Of a stretch of DNA of 64,000 nt, positions 36,531 through 48,635 are shown in pieces (positions within the stretch are counted from its first letter, which is position 1; every line of letters begins with the position of its first letter). Origin of the DNA: Vicia villosa. Lineage: Eukaryota; Streptophyta; Magnoliopsida; Fabales; Fabaceae. Under the pieces are notes generated by a model. It saw only the letters and a program-made list of their open reading frames with translations, was not told the origin of the DNA and made no database searches. Location of the stretch: contig NW_026705329.1 of assembly GCF_029867415.1 (NCBI RefSeq), positions 248,001-312,000 of the forward strand, written 5' to 3'. The position numbers were made by a program, and so were the translations under genes.

Positions 36531-38761
36531 GGTAGTAGTATCCTGAAAAATAGAGGTTAGTTTTCTTATGTCATGATGCATGTGTTTATGTAATGAGTAT
36601 CTCAAAATAAATGAGAAACTTCGTATGTTATGGATTTGTTATGCTGTGATGTATGCGATGTATGTTTGTGTCATGTGGTATGCGAATATGATTTATGTTA
36701 TCTTCGTCGAGAAAATAAATCTCCAGGTCTTTGTGTTTTTGATGTTTGATTTCGTCTTGTAGATGCTCAGCTGGGGATTTATAATTTCTGCTTGGGGATG
36801 ATCATTAATTTGATGGATCCTGGCTGGGGATGAAAGATATTAGTAAGCCATGTTGGAGAAGAACAAAGTGTCGGTGGTGTTGAAGATGTCAACTCTGTTG
36901 GGGATGTGATTTTATGAACCTGGATCTGTGGGGATGTGATTTTATGAACCTGGCTCTGTGGGGATGTGATTTTATGAACCTGGCTCTGTGGGGGGCATGG
37001 TTGTCATGAGAGTTGCCCCCAGTATTATAGCACTTGCCATTCCTAGATCTGTGTTGATTAGAACATGCCAATGAGTATTGATCGAAGATGTCAAACTGGA
37101 CTTGCATAGATTTGCCCCAGATATTAGGGAATTTGGAAAGATTCGCCTCGCGAGGACTTCGTGAGATGTGCACTATGGGTGACATGCCCCTAGCAATTAT
37201 AAACTTAGGACGATGCCCCTGACTGTTTTTGCTTTTGAGATTCTCGGAATCTTGCCTTGATTGCTCCAGATTGATCGGGAAATAGTTTGAAACCCACTTG
37301 GGATATATGCCTTTGACTGTTTGTCATTTGAGAGATTCTTGGAATCTTGACTTGATTGCCTCAGATTGATTGGGCAAAACATGTCATGCCCCTTGTATAC
37401 GTAAGAGACATGGCTTCTTGGAGTGATTTTGTTTGTCGGGTTAACTTTCAGTCATTAGCCATACCCTGTGCAAATTTATTCTGATGCTAACATTTGAAAT
37501 TACGTAGCAGAATATGTTTAATAATGAATTCATGAGATGCAATGCATACGTTTGTCTTGAGTTTTAAAAAAACATTAAAACAAGAGATGTAAAAGCGTGA
37601 TATTTGTAAAACATGCTATTTTTTGTAGAAGCGAAATATCCACTCAGCATTTTAGTAAACCTTAAGGAGTCGGGATACCTTTTTGGTGACAGTATGCTTT
37701 CGAACTAACCATGCTTCAATTAGGACTTTCAAGGGTTGTAACGTGGCTTGGTTCATGGTTTAAGAAACAAAGGATAAAGGCTCAAAATTTTATTGTACCC
37801 ACCCCTCTTCGTGATGATCTTCAGTCCTAAGCTCAGCTAAATCAAACTTATGCATTCAGGTTCCAAGAGACTTTTGGATTTGTACCTTTGATAATGATGA
37901 CGGTTCACAAGCAAAGAGAACTTTTGAGATGGCAGTCACTTCTTCCTTTTGGTAGTTACAACATTGTGTTGTTCAGGAATTTATTTACTTCTCATCTTTT
38001 TTCTTTTTGATATCCCTAACTTTTGCCTGAACTGTCTATTTTGAGCTTACAGTCAGCGGGATGCCTTGATTTTTGCCTAAGTCATCTTTTGATTTTTGAC
38101 TTAGCAGGCTTTTCTTTGTATGTATGTTTTTTTCCATTTTTTCTCTTTTTTTTTGAAAGATATTGACTGCCTTGTTTGGATGATTGGTGAACCGTCCTTG
38201 TCTTTTGATTGACATCTCCAACACTTCTTTGATGTGTGCGGATGAACGCTCGTGATTGAAACCTTTGTTGAAAGGTGTACCGAATGATTCTCTTAAAATA
38301 GAATGCACAAACAAATTAATTGAGAACTACCCTGCCCCAGGTTGTGATCAAGGGTTTTAATTAGCACAAGAAAGGAACTTCTACTTCTTAGGCTCAAAGG
38401 GGTTGACGAGGGATTAACATCCTTATATCTCCGCTGTTTAAGAATTGAAACAATGCCTGTACATCGTCAGCACAGTCCGTTCAAAAGCATACTGTATGAG
38501 GTTACGGTATCGTTTTCGTCATTCTCCCTCAAAAGGCTTACAGCTTAGCAGTAGTTGAGTATCACAAAACATATGCAGAGTAACGACATAATTTAAAAAG
38601 AGTGATAGCGAAATAATTTATTCAAGACAAACATATTCAATGCACTGATGATGATTATTAAAACAAATAATGTCTATCATAATTGGAGTGTTTAAACAAA
38701 CAGAATAGAAATTGCAAATGAAAGTAAATCTAATGATCTAAAAAGTTCATCCTTATAGGTA
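36531..38761 (-). other. Non-coding 3' region of the pol-less element
   Basis: No protein domain is seen here. Three units of 35 bp (GGGGATGTGATTTTATGAAC followed by CTGG(C/A)TCTGTG) occur at about 36896-36995. Two diverged units of about 120 bp with GACTGTTT...GAATCTTG(C/A)CTTGATTGC occur at about 37208-37390. This is where pol would lie in a complete Ogre. Confidence 0.6.
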
Positions 38762-39592
38762 TTAATCAATCTTTTTGTGATTAGGCATAAGAGTAGTGAT
38801 CACCACAGGAGTCTTGGGATGATAGAATTCAATTTCACCAGCATCGATCATGTCTTGAATCTTGTTCTTCAATGGCCAACAATCATTCGTATCATGCCCA
38901 GGGCTATTGGAGTGATATGCGCACCTCGCATTGGGCTTGTAGCTAGGGGCGGAAGTGTTAGGCTTTACAGGAGGATCCCTTAAAGTAATCAAGTTCTCTC
39001 TCAGCAAATGTTGTAATGCCTGAGCCAGTGACATGTTGATCTTTGTAAACTGACGTTTAGATGTATCTGACTTGCGTCTTTGTTGTTGAACTGGTGTAGA
39101 GATTAGAATTGTCCCCACAGATTGGTTGGGTTCATTGTGACCTTTCCGATTGTACCCAGTATTGGCCATATGAGGTTTCTCAGGTGAATTGAAGTCAATG
39201 ATCTTGCAATCAATGAGGTCTTGGATCATGTGCTTCAACGGTCCACAATCCTCTGTATCATGACCAGGACTGTTTGAATGATAAGCACATCTTGCATGGT
39301 ACTTGTACCCAGGAGCGGGATTAGCAGGAAGTGAATATGGAGGCAATAGAGTTATCAAGTTCTGATTGAGCAATTGTTGCAGAGCTTGAGACAGCGGCAT
39401 ATGTAATGGAGTAAATGACCGCTTAGGCTTGGATCTCTGATTATCTTGACCACCTTGATACTTATATTGATTCTTCTCCTTCTCGATCAGAAGTGCCTTC
39501 AATTCTTCTTGCCCCTTGGCCAAGTGAAAGATTACTTTTTGGAACTGGTTATTCTGAGCTTGAAGATTTTTGACAGATTGTTCGAGATCCAT
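38762..39592 (-). CDS. Mini-gag-like protein with a duplicated zinc-knuckle-like module
   Basis: 276 residues from ATG (39592). Residues 1-45 are Gln/Lys/Glu-rich and probably form a coiled coil, like the N-terminus of Ogre gag. Two copies of a module of about 120 residues follow. Each begins with a helix of the type LxQALQxLLxxNLITL, continues through a Pro-rich linker and ends in CAYHSNSPGHDTxDC (39245-39289 and 38879-38923) plus an MIDxxxIxF tail. A single module of this kind is present in the gag of the intact Ogre (15613-15657). The capsid domain and protease are missing. The frame is intact, which suggests selection or youth. RNA packaging is a plausible role but unproven. Confidence 0.75.
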   Translation of the reverse strand: MDLEQSVKNLQAQNNQFQKVIFHLAKGQEELKALLIEKEKNQYKYQGGQDNQRSKPKRSFTPLHMPLSQALQQLLNQNLITLLPPYSLPANPAPGYKYHARCAYHSNSPGHDTEDCGPLKHMIQDLIDCKIIDFNSPEKPHMANTGYNRKGHNEPNQSVGTILISTPVQQQRRKSDTSKRQFTKINMSLAQALQHLLRENLITLRDPPVKPNTSAPSYKPNARCAYHSNSPGHDTNDCWPLKNKIQDMIDAGEIEFYHPKTPVVITTLMPNHKKID

Positions 39593-39943
39593 CTTTCTTA
39601 CTGAAATAAACAGCGGAAAGATGATGCATTTGTTTTTATGAAACCTGTGATGCGATGTTTATGAATGCATGATTATGCATATGCAATGTTTTCAAGGACC
39701 TCGAAATTTAAATTCACTTTAAACAAGAAAGAAAGAACAAGCTTTGTTAATAATAATAATAATAATTAAATTGTACTTTAGTTTATGGTTCTTTGCCATT
39801 TTGGCTTACAAAAGTAAATATGTAAACAACTAGGAATAATAATAACAATAAACTAGAATTTCTTCAAGCTTCCCATGGACGCTTCCTCTTTGATCCGATG
39901 AAGTTGTTGACGTTCTGTTCTGCTTGAAGTAGCCTTGTGAGTT

Positions 39944-41206
39944 CTAACACTTGTTTCTCTTTGGCGCGGAATTGAGCTCAAAAGTATCCCTTTCTTCTTT
40001 CAATTGAACCCATGACTTTTGTAGTTCTTCTAGATCAGTGGGCATGTCTGGATGGAGAACAACCAAAGGAACCTTTTCTTCACATTCAGGTTCAACAATT
40101 ACAGGTCTAACATAAGGATATGGCATGACAAAACGTTGAGCGCGAGTGCGTACCCATCTAAGATAAGGTTCCGAGGGAAGGGAGTTCTTTTGCCCCCAAC
40201 TTTTGCTATCCACCCTGTACACCTTGTTCCAAGCGCGTATGAACTCTTGGCGTTGATTACGAACATCTTCTTCATAGTTGAAAACAACCCCTTCAATGAG
40301 CAAGTGATGAGGACCATCCCTTCGAGCATAACCAAATTGTCGTAGAGCTAATGAAGGATTGTAGGTGATTCCTCCTCTAATGCCAAGGAGAGGCACATTA
40401 GGGAATTTCCCACAATGATCGATGATAGTGACGTACTCTTGAGACATAACATGCCAACGGATATCCGAGTGAGAAAGTGACATGATTCTTCGAGACCATT
40501 GCATCTTTTGATCGTTTCTGACTACTGAGCGTGGAAGGTGCGAAATAAACCACCTAGCCAGCAAGGGTGTGCAACACATAAGAGTCCCTCGTTTCTTCAT
40601 GACACGAGAGTGAAGGGAATGTAGAATATCTCCAAGTAGCGTAGGCACAGGGTTGTGAGTCAGAAAAATCTTGATTGCGTGCACATCAATGAATTGATCA
40701 GGATTAGGAAACAAAACCAAACTATATATTAATAAAGCCAAAACATCTTCAAAAGCATGGTAGCTCATGGCCTTCAGAAATTGTCGAGCTTTTCCAAATA
40801 AGAATTTGGCTGAGAGACCTTCTACTCCATTCTTGGTGTCCCAGTTGGAGGCGATGTCTGATCTCTTTAGGTGAAGTGCAGCAGCAATAGTCTCGAGTTT
40901 CGGAGTGCTTTCCAATCCAGTAAAGGGCAGAAGCTTAGATATAGGTACACCAAGTAAGTTTGAGAACTCCTCCAAAGTAGGTACCAACTGATAATCCGGA
41001 AAAGTGAAGCAATGATGTTCGGGATCAAAGAATTGGCATAAGACTCTCATCATATCTTCTTCAAATTGAGAGGTGACCAGTCGAAGAAGATAACCATGTC
41101 TTTCAGCAAACTTAGAGTCTCCAGGGACTTCCAAGGCGAGCTCCTTAAGCTCAGAAGGTATCCCTACAAAGTTGAGTCGTACATAATCTCTGGTAGAAAA
41201 AGCCAT
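39944..41206 (-). CDS. ORF1 of the pol-less element (plant-mobile-domain-like)
   Basis: 420 residues from ATG at 41206, intact. It matches the Ogre ORF1 at 12306-13835 throughout the first 390 residues, with the signatures HCFTFPDYQLVPTLEE, NPVPTLLGD and FPNVPLLGIRGGITYNP. It keeps the tryptophan that is a stop in the other copy. The C-terminus stops after ERDTFELNS, so most of the coiled-coil tail (about 110 residues) is lost, probably by a deletion or frameshift. It stands just downstream of the 5'UTR on the - strand and 350 bp upstream of the mini-gag. Confidence 0.88.
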   Translation of the reverse strand: MAFSTRDYVRLNFVGIPSELKELALEVPGDSKFAERHGYLLRLVTSQFEEDMMRVLCQFFDPEHHCFTFPDYQLVPTLEEFSNLLGVPISKLLPFTGLESTPKLETIAAALHLKRSDIASNWDTKNGVEGLSAKFLFGKARQFLKAMSYHAFEDVLALLIYSLVLFPNPDQFIDVHAIKIFLTHNPVPTLLGDILHSLHSRVMKKRGTLMCCTPLLARWFISHLPRSVVRNDQKMQWSRRIMSLSHSDIRWHVMSQEYVTIIDHCGKFPNVPLLGIRGGITYNPSLALRQFGYARRDGPHHLLIEGVVFNYEEDVRNQRQEFIRAWNKVYRVDSKSWGQKNSLPSEPYLRWVRTRAQRFVMPYPYVRPVIVEPECEEKVPLVVLHPDMPTDLEELQKSWVQLKEERDTFELNSAPKRNKC

Positions 41207-41925
41207 GTCCTACAAAACAGTGTAAATATAAATTTCTCGGTCCTTGAAATTTGTTAGTGGATATGATATGTCATGATGTTATGATGTTATGATGTTATGA
41301 TGCCAAGTAATTAACAAACACAAGCAAGTCACACAATTGCCTTAAGGGTAGGCTTGCATGAAGTTCATAGGTATATACCCTTCTTCCTTTCGTTTAGTTG
41401 GTTCAACCTGTCCTAAAAAGTAACCAGGTTCTATGGTGCTCATATCCCTGATCTTTCTCGTGGGCATTGTCTCAACATAGCACTCAATCGGCCAGCCAAA
41501 AGCATCCCTTGAGTCCAATCTCAATGAGTGTAGCATCGAGTATCAACCGGCTTCAGTCAGGAATCCGAAGCCAGCCATCTCGCTACTTCTTATAAGCCAA
41601 AGTCAAGTTCGACTAAGGTTCTAAGGGCGAATTAGTGCTCATGACACCACGCGGTAGCCAAATGTCTCCTCGATCAAATTCAAGGGCCATCAGGACAAAC
41701 CAAAGTGTCACACTAACGGTGGCCACCAGTTTAACCATAACGATACATGTCGTACAGTCTCCCTGATCTCATGCCACATACCTAAGGTACTTAGATCCGG
41801 GTTAGGATCTTTCACACAACAGAATACCCAAAACAGCCCTGCAAAAGTAAAGCAAGCAAAACAAACAATAGAAAACATTTAAGTGAATCCTAAACTTTTA
41901 AGGTAACCCCTCTTAATCGAAAAAA
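41207..41925 (-). other. 5'UTR of the pol-less element
   Basis: No conserved frame is seen here. A short ATGATGTT(A/C) repeat stands at about 41268-41302. The region links the primer binding site to the ORF1 ATG. Confidence 0.6.
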
Positions 41926-41943
41926 TCCCCAGCAGAGTCGCCA
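41926..41943 (-). other. Primer binding site of the pol-less element
   Basis: On the - strand TGGCGACTCTGCTGGGGA starts four bases after the 5' LTR. It fits pairing with the 3' end of an arginine-type tRNA as known for Ogre elements. Confidence 0.88.
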
Positions 41944-41947
41944 GTTC

Positions 41948-44900
41948 TGTAATACGGTGAACTGACTTTTTATCGATCGAAATGTCGCGGTAAGCAAGAG
42001 TCGCCACCGACTTTTATTTTATCCAAACAGGTTCGGAAAGGCAAAAAGAAACAGAAAAAAACCTTTTTAAGAAAATTTGAGTTCGGGGGGTAATTTATGC
42101 AAAGGGAAGGTGTAAGGCACCCTTTGCATCCATGGTTTTCCATGGGCTCTTAATTGCTTTGCTTGCTTGTTTGTTTAGAAAATGTAGATGAAAGAGATAG
42201 GGACGCGTTGCCCTTTTGAAAAATTATGAGAAAGAATATAATGAAAGTTTGAGCATTGCAAGGCAATTAGGGGCAATTACCTTAAACTCAGATGATAAGT
42301 CTCTTTTTAGCCTTTCAGAATGAAAGGGTCTATCCTTGCCATAAGAGGGCAGGAAGCCTTTCGTTTGGAGGTTGAAGGGTCGTCGAAGCATCCTTTGCCA
42401 TAAGACTGTCCCATGCCATAGAAGGGCAGGTAGTCTAAGGCAAGGATCAGAATAAGCCATTTTCGTTAGGCAACCAGAAGATACCTCAGCCTTTTTCCGT
42501 AGGCAACTTCCGAGGGTCGAGGTCATTTGTGTATCGAAGGCAGCATCATTTAGGGTCGTGACCTTTTTATCGAGGCAACATGGCTGAGGTATCCTCATAT
42601 TCGAGGGACACGGCTTATTCTGCAAAAAAAACACAAAGGCAACAGGCAACAGGCAACAAGGCCACAAGGCAACAAGGCAACAGAGAGGTTACCCCAAAAG
42701 CGTGCGTGTGTGCAACAATCACGTGATTATATTCAGAAAATTATCTTATAATTAATTATCTACATTGATTTAAGGCTTGCACTCCCTAAGATTACTAAAC
42801 ACACAATAATATAACAATAATAATGGGGAAGGGAAATTGTAACCACCGGAGGAGAGGGGAATTGAAACCAGCGGGATATAATTAAAAATTAAAACAGAAA
42901 ATATTAGAGTTAGGGTTTAGGGTTACCAAACTCGTAGCTTTGGCGATCAACAACCCTGAAAATGCAAACCAATAAATAAATAGGGTGAGTGTATGACTAA
43001 TTCAGAGGCGAACAGGATTGACCCTAAAATAAAGAATAAACACATTTAAAATAATAAAGAAGGCAAGGTACTTAGCTCTGATTTGATCTGATATGGTTGA
43101 TAGGAAGCCTCGGAGGTAACCCTAAAAAATGGCAAAGGCAGAAGAATGGAGAGTGAATGTATGCATAGTTCAGAAAATGACGAACCCTAATAAAAGGAAA
43201 CAAAATATTTTTTAAATTAAAGAGAATACTTAGCTTCGATTGGAAGGTTGATGGGTAAAGGTTGCCTGAAGCATTGACTCTGACCCTGTGAGAATTAACA
43301 GCAAAATAGTAGGAAGTGAGTGTATGAAGGTTCTTTTAAATAAAAGACAAACCCTAAAATAAATAAAAATTTAAATAAGGTTTAGATCAAGACTTAGCTT
43401 TGTAATAGGCGTGGCGCGTTGTCGGAAGAAATCCTATTGCTAACCCTGAAAAAGGCAATAAAATAAAACATGGAAAATATTTAGTGCATCGGAATGTTCA
43501 TCACAAACCCTGATTTAATTAATTATTGGTCTCGCGACCTAATTAATTAAATCGGAGTAATGAAATTAAATCGAATATAAAATCATCTTTAAAATTTTAG
43601 AGTTGAAACAAAATAAATATGAATTTTTTGAACAAAATAGAAGTAATTAAATATAATTTTGAATAAATTAAATAAATATATAAGGAAATAATATAAATAT
43701 TAATTATATAAAGAAATAAATAGATTAGAAAAATAAATATAATATAATAAATATATATAATATTATGTATTAATAAATATAAGTAAAGAAAACAAATATT
43801 ATAAATATTTAAATAAAATAAATTAAATAAATAATATAAAAAAGATTTTATAATTTTTTTGTATAATTTTATATAGTCTTTTTGTATAAAAGCAAAATTA
43901 AAAATAAAAACAATCATATATATATATTATAAATAAAACAAAAAGGTTGTGCAATAAAAAATAAAAAAAAAATTAGAAATTACTTAGCTTTTATCCAGTG
44001 CTGCGCGAGCACGTGGTATATGGTGGACTGGCGTCTCCACGTGCGTAGGATTTGAGGAGCGGAACATCTGATGGACAAAAGAACGAAGGCGCATCATGTA
44101 GGCGTAGACTGGCACGCACTGAATCCCTCCGTCAGCAAAAAGACTTACGCGCGCGAAGGATTTTGAATCCAGCCAATCATCGCGCGCCACCCAATCATCT
44201 TCTTCCCTCAAAAATTCTGCAACACGTCTTTTATAGCGCTTGTTGCAAAACACGCTATAAAAGACTTACCTTTTACACCTGCCATTTACGAATACATCCA
44301 AACACCACAAGAAATATTTCGCGACTATGCCGCTAGAGTCATTCGAGGCCCCTGAGTTCAAAGAACCTATTGGTTTCCCCTAATTTGGCCTCAATCTTAA
44401 AGCCCCAATTATAGAGTTCGAAACCCTAATAATGGTGTTAGGCTTGAACATGCATAAAAAGACAATTAAAGCTCCAGACACAATCAAAACTTCATCACAA
44501 GTAACAATATGCAAATAGATTTCTGTATGAGTGCATGAATCAAACAAATCGAAGATTTTAAAGAAGACGCAAACCGTGAGTGGTATGGGACCGTTCTTGA
44601 TGTTCCGAAGCTTGGAGATGATTGCAAATTGTTCAATAATCCTCCAAGAATGTATTAGGACGTACCAGAGGCCTTGAATCGAGCTGTATCTTGGAGTTGA
44701 TGTTTGGATTTTCCTTGGTTGTTAGAGCTCGGATTTGGTTTCTTTTGCTGCAAAATCCTTCTGACCCTTTGCTTATGAATGATTTTTCTATTTATAGAGA
44801 TGGATTAGGGTAACATAACATGATCAAATCTGCATTGAATCTTTGATTTGTCAAATTAGAAAATTTGATTTGAACATATTGTTAAAAGTTTCTAATTTGG

Positions 44901-45963
44901 TTCAATTCCAATATTTTTTCACCAAGCTTTATGGACCACGAAAATTGGCTCATTAATGTGATATATTTGATTGGAATTGGAGCAAAAGAAAATCTCTAGC
45001 TATTTTTATGATTTTATATATTTAATTTATGATTTAAAACAATAAAAACCATAAAATAAATAACAAAATCCTAAAAATAATAAAACTTTAGTTTTAGGGC
45101 GTGCATGGGCTCAAAGTGAAGATTGGATTAGTAGAACATAGGCCCATTTGGAAGATTTTGGATTTTGAATCTTTTCTTTTCACATTTTTTTCTCAAAAAT
45201 AGTCCAACTTTGACAAGGTGTATCTCCCTCAATTCTTGAGATATGGAAGTGTTCTTGGACTTTTTGGAAACCTTAGAGAGTCCTCTAACCAATGTCTTTG
45301 GTCCTATATCAAAATCATTTTCCATTCTCATTTTATGACCTTTTGAAAGAAATGTCTTTTTGTTGACTTTTGAAAAGGACCTATAATGTATGAAGCCATA
45401 TCTCTTAAACCATTGACCTATGGGCTCTGATTCTTGGACCATTGGATAGAGGAATGAATTCTCTTCAAAATGAGCTTTGGTGGGAATTTTTCTGATGAAG
45501 TATGAATATTTGGTGAATTTTCAAAGTTTGGTTGTCTTTTTTAGTTCATGCCCAAAATAGTAACTTTTGACTTTTGACTTTTCTGATCTTTCCTTGTATC
45601 ATCATGATCAACCCTTGATCAAATGATGATTTTAGGGTTATGAGGATGTCGTTGACCAAATATCTTGAGTTTTGACTGCATATTGACTTGAAATGACTGT
45701 TTTGCCCTTGAGAGTCAACTGTTGACCTAATCAGGATTTGAGGGACTAAATTTGCTCTGTTTGGCTTGAAATTTTATATGGAGATACTTTGGGATGTTAG
45801 TGACCCTATGGAACCACCTTGAGCCATTGATTCAATGATTTTCTTTTGCCTGACCTAAATCCTAGTTCAGGGCCTTGTATGGGAGAGTGTGTCTATGAGC
45901 TTTTGCATATGGACTTGAAGCTTGAATAAGAGAAATACTGTGGGCAAATTTTGGGGTATGACA
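41948..45963 (-). repeat. 5' LTR of the pol-less Ogre-type element
   Basis: 4016 bp, nearly identical to 31493-35515. Visible differences include a shorter TA microsatellite near 43917 and about 15 substitutions. The - strand TATA-like CTATAAATAG is at 44788-44797. Confidence 0.93.
44788..44797 (-). promoter_or_regulatory. TATA-box of the minus-strand 5' LTR
   Basis: CTATAAATAG on the - strand, in CATCTCTATAAATAGAAAAA. It is the probable promoter for the pol-less element, by analogy with 7937-7946. Confidence 0.55.
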
Positions 45964-45968
45964 CCGAC
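45964..45968. repeat. Target-site duplication CCGAC, right copy
   Basis: This matches 31488-31492 exactly. Confidence 0.95.
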
Positions 45969-46742
45969 CTAAAATTGTAAAGCTACAACATTTGCCAGCA
46001 CGAAAGGTTTATGTGCCAGCATGAAAGGTTTATGTGCCAGCATGTAAGGTTATGTGTCGACCTAAAAAGCGGATGTACCGGCACATGCAAGTGTATTTTA
46101 AGCATAAAATAATTTTTTATGGTTTGGATCCATTTTAAATTTGTTTTGAATGCTTCCTAAGACCTTTAATGCAAGGGGTGCCACAATAACTCAGGGATAT
46201 CGTCCAATATACATAAATGCTAAGTTTTTTTAATTTTGACATCATGCAAAACATATCACTAGGCAGAGAACCCTAGAATTTTTATTATCTTAAAATATTG
46301 ATAATATATTCCATGTGAATTTCGCTGATGAATCACAATCGATAATAGTGTGAAGAAGGCCATTGGATATGGTGTCGTATATCCTTTGAAGGACAACAAC
46401 ACCAAGACATGCCTAGAGGTGAGGATTGGTGACTTTCAGATTGGGATATGGTGTGGTTTCCGTTATAATAATATGATCAATAACTTGATGAACTCGAGTA
46501 TGGATTTTGAAGAGTTTGGACCATTTGTTATAATGGTCTTTTTCAAAGCTTAAGGTAATTTTATGAAATTGGTGATGTTTGAGATGTTGAAAGTGGGGTG
46601 GATAGGAGATGGAGTAACTGTCAGGGAGACTCATTCAGTAGGAGAGATAACATTTTGGATAGAAATGGAAGAGGAGGAGTTATTGTCGTCGGCCATGATG
46701 TGAGAGGGATATTGGCTGCGTTGTTAGGATTAGGGTTTGTAT
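45969..46742. other. Flank of the pol-less element with a short repeat; no gene seen
   Basis: Three units of about 26 bp with CCAGCA(C/T)G(A/T)AAGGTT(T)ATGTG lie at about 45997-46060. The sequence left of the insertion (ATATGTGCCGAC) resembles the same unit, so the element inserted into or beside this repeat. The rest (46070-46742) has short frames without recognisable domains. Confidence 0.5.
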
Positions 46743-46744
46743 TA

Positions 46745-47027
46745 CTCCCTCCGTTCCTTTTTAAGTGTCGTTTTAGCAAAAAGCTCTTCAACCAAGATAG
46801 TGGATTATTAGAGTTACTTTTTCTATTATACCCTTATTCATTTTTCTCTTTCCAAATAAATTCAATCATTCACTCTCTTTTTCCAATAACTAATTGAAAA
46901 ATTTGAGGTGGAGTTATTGAGAAAACAAGGGTATAAATGACAAATTATAACATTAAATTATAAAACGACACTTAAATAGGAACAAATTTTTTTTTCTAAA
47001 ACGACACTTAAAAAGGAACGGAGGGAG
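46745..47027. mobile_element. Stowaway MITE (Tc1/mariner type), 283 bp
   Basis: The ends begin CTCCCTCCGTTCC, the well-known Stowaway terminus. The terminal inverted repeats are perfect over 32 bp (46745-46776 and 46996-47027) and TA dinucleotides flank both sides (46743-46744 and 47028-47029). The interior is non-coding, so movement needs a mariner-like transposase from elsewhere. Perfect ends suggest recent insertion. Confidence 0.95.
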
Positions 47028-47029
47028 TA

Positions 47030-47596
47030 GTACCTAATACTTATAGATACCGTGTAAGAATAATAGGCTTTATGATTTTAATTCATATGTGTTTTGTTAT
47101 ATACAATGCAAGCTTCCATAATCCTATACAATTATAACTAATCAATTACAATCATTGTTATTCTAAATCTTTTTTCTATAAAAAAGATAATGCATTCTTT
47201 TTTCAAATAAATCTTTTTATAATTCTCGTATCATTCCATTTCATTGACATCAAAGTCTCTAAAAAAAACAAAAAGAAAGTCTCTAAAAAAGGAGGGAAAA
47301 TAACTTGTATGATTAAGTTTTAAGTTTTAAAGTGTTACATAATTGGAATAAAAGATATTTTTTGTTTGACAACTTATTTATTAAAAAAATGATTGCGCTC
47401 TTAAATAAAAAGAGAACCATATTTCTTTTAATTGATCTTACACTATTCAGTTTACTTTTTCATTTTTCTCATGACATTCTTAAGTGTCATGGACAGCAAA
47501 AAAGAAAACTCTCATGACACTTTTTGGCATCTAAAGTCAAATATGTAAAGTTCTCTCAATTATTTTCCATAGTATATCCTACCGCCTATTGATTAC
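47030..47596. other. No gene seen
   Basis: An AT-rich spacer between two MITEs. Only short frames occur, and no repeat was recognised. Confidence 0.5.
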
Positions 47597-47599
47597 TAA

Positions 47600-48106
47600 G
47601 GATGTGTTTTCGAAGTAAATAAAGAGGAGAGAGGGGAAGGAAGATAATATTTATAATAAAATGTATTTAGATTCAATTTTTAGGAGGAAAGAGGAGATAC
47701 GAGAGAGGAGCAAAATCCTCTAAATTACACTTTTTGCGTCTCTTAAATCGGGGAGATTCCGAGGGAAGGGGAGAAGAAGGAATGTGTCTTTTAATATTTA
47801 ATAAATTAATATATTTACTAGAATATCCTAAATTTTATTTTATTATTTCAAATTTATTATTTTCTTTCATGTTCTTGCTTTTCTTTTTTGTAATTTTTTC
47901 TATTGTTTCCAATTTCCATCAACTTATTATAATTACGCTTCATCTTCAAAATAAAAATTATAATCACTATAATTTTTTTATTTTTTATTATAATTTTGTT
48001 TTTGTTTATTTATGTTAATTTTTTTCTAATTTTATTATGTATTCTATTAAATCGTTTTTATATAAAATTTTAAACCACTCATTTATTTTGTTTATTATAT
48101 AGTAAG

Positions 48107-48174
<68 letters not shown>

Positions 48175-48632
48175 ATAATTATAAGTTATTTTATGTATTC
48201 AAAAGTTATTATCAACACATAATTTATTGTGTCGAGAGTTATAATATATATTAAGTGTACTCAACTTGTTTAACATTATGTGATAAGTTATGACTTTTTA
48301 ATCACTTAATATTACAAATATTATTTTTAAAAGAATATTTATGAAATTTTCACCTGTGAATATCATATCACATATATAAAATTATAAGGATAAAAATGTA
48401 AATTATTAATAAAATCCCTCCCCTCCCCTTGTGAACCAAACTTATCTTAAATCAAAATCCTTCTCCTCCCCTTGTGAACTAAACATATTTTAAATCAAAA
48501 TCCTTCTTCTTCCCTCCCCTCTTCTCGTTTGAACCAAACATATATATAATTTAAAAAATCACTTCCCTCCCCTTCCATTGCCTCCTCTCCATTAAATTCC
48601 CTCCCCTCTCCTTATTTGAACCAAACATACCC
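47600..48632. mobile_element. Tourist-like (PIF/Harbinger) MITE, about 1.03 kb
   Basis: The left end GGATGTGTTTTCGAAG and the inverted right end GGGTATGTTTGGTTC are related and both run on into GAGGAGAG / GGAGAGGGG. TAA flanks both sides (47597-47599 and 48633-48635), the TSD of PIF/Harbinger elements. The right part holds several internal repeats of the terminal sequence (TTGTGAACCAAAC-type words near 48430-48545). A long AT dinucleotide run lies inside. No transposase is present. The ends are diverged, so this is less certain than the neighbouring element. Confidence 0.65.
48109..48172. repeat. AT dinucleotide microsatellite
   Basis: About 31 uninterrupted AT units inside the Tourist-like element. 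It is probably length-polymorphic. Confidence 0.95.
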
Positions 48633-48635
48633 TAA

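Larger units (their letters stand above)
31493..45963 (-). mobile_element. Pol-less Ogre-type LTR element, 14.5 kb, minus strand
   Basis: LTRs of about 4.02 kb (31493-35515 and 41948-45963) end in TG...CA and are flanked by the TSD CCGAC. On the - strand the order is 5' LTR, PBS, 5'UTR, ORF1, a small gag-like ORF, about 3.2 kb of non-coding sequence with tandem repeats, PPT, 3' LTR. Protease, RT, RNase H and integrase are absent, so it must be mobilised in trans if at all. The LTRs differ at roughly 15 bases by eye, so insertion was recent and depended on functional relatives. Confidence 0.9.

Noticed and set aside
46350..46897. Short plus-strand ORFs left of and overlapping the Stowaway MITE
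   Set aside because: They show no domain, and the second runs into the MITE terminus, so it is not a conserved gene.
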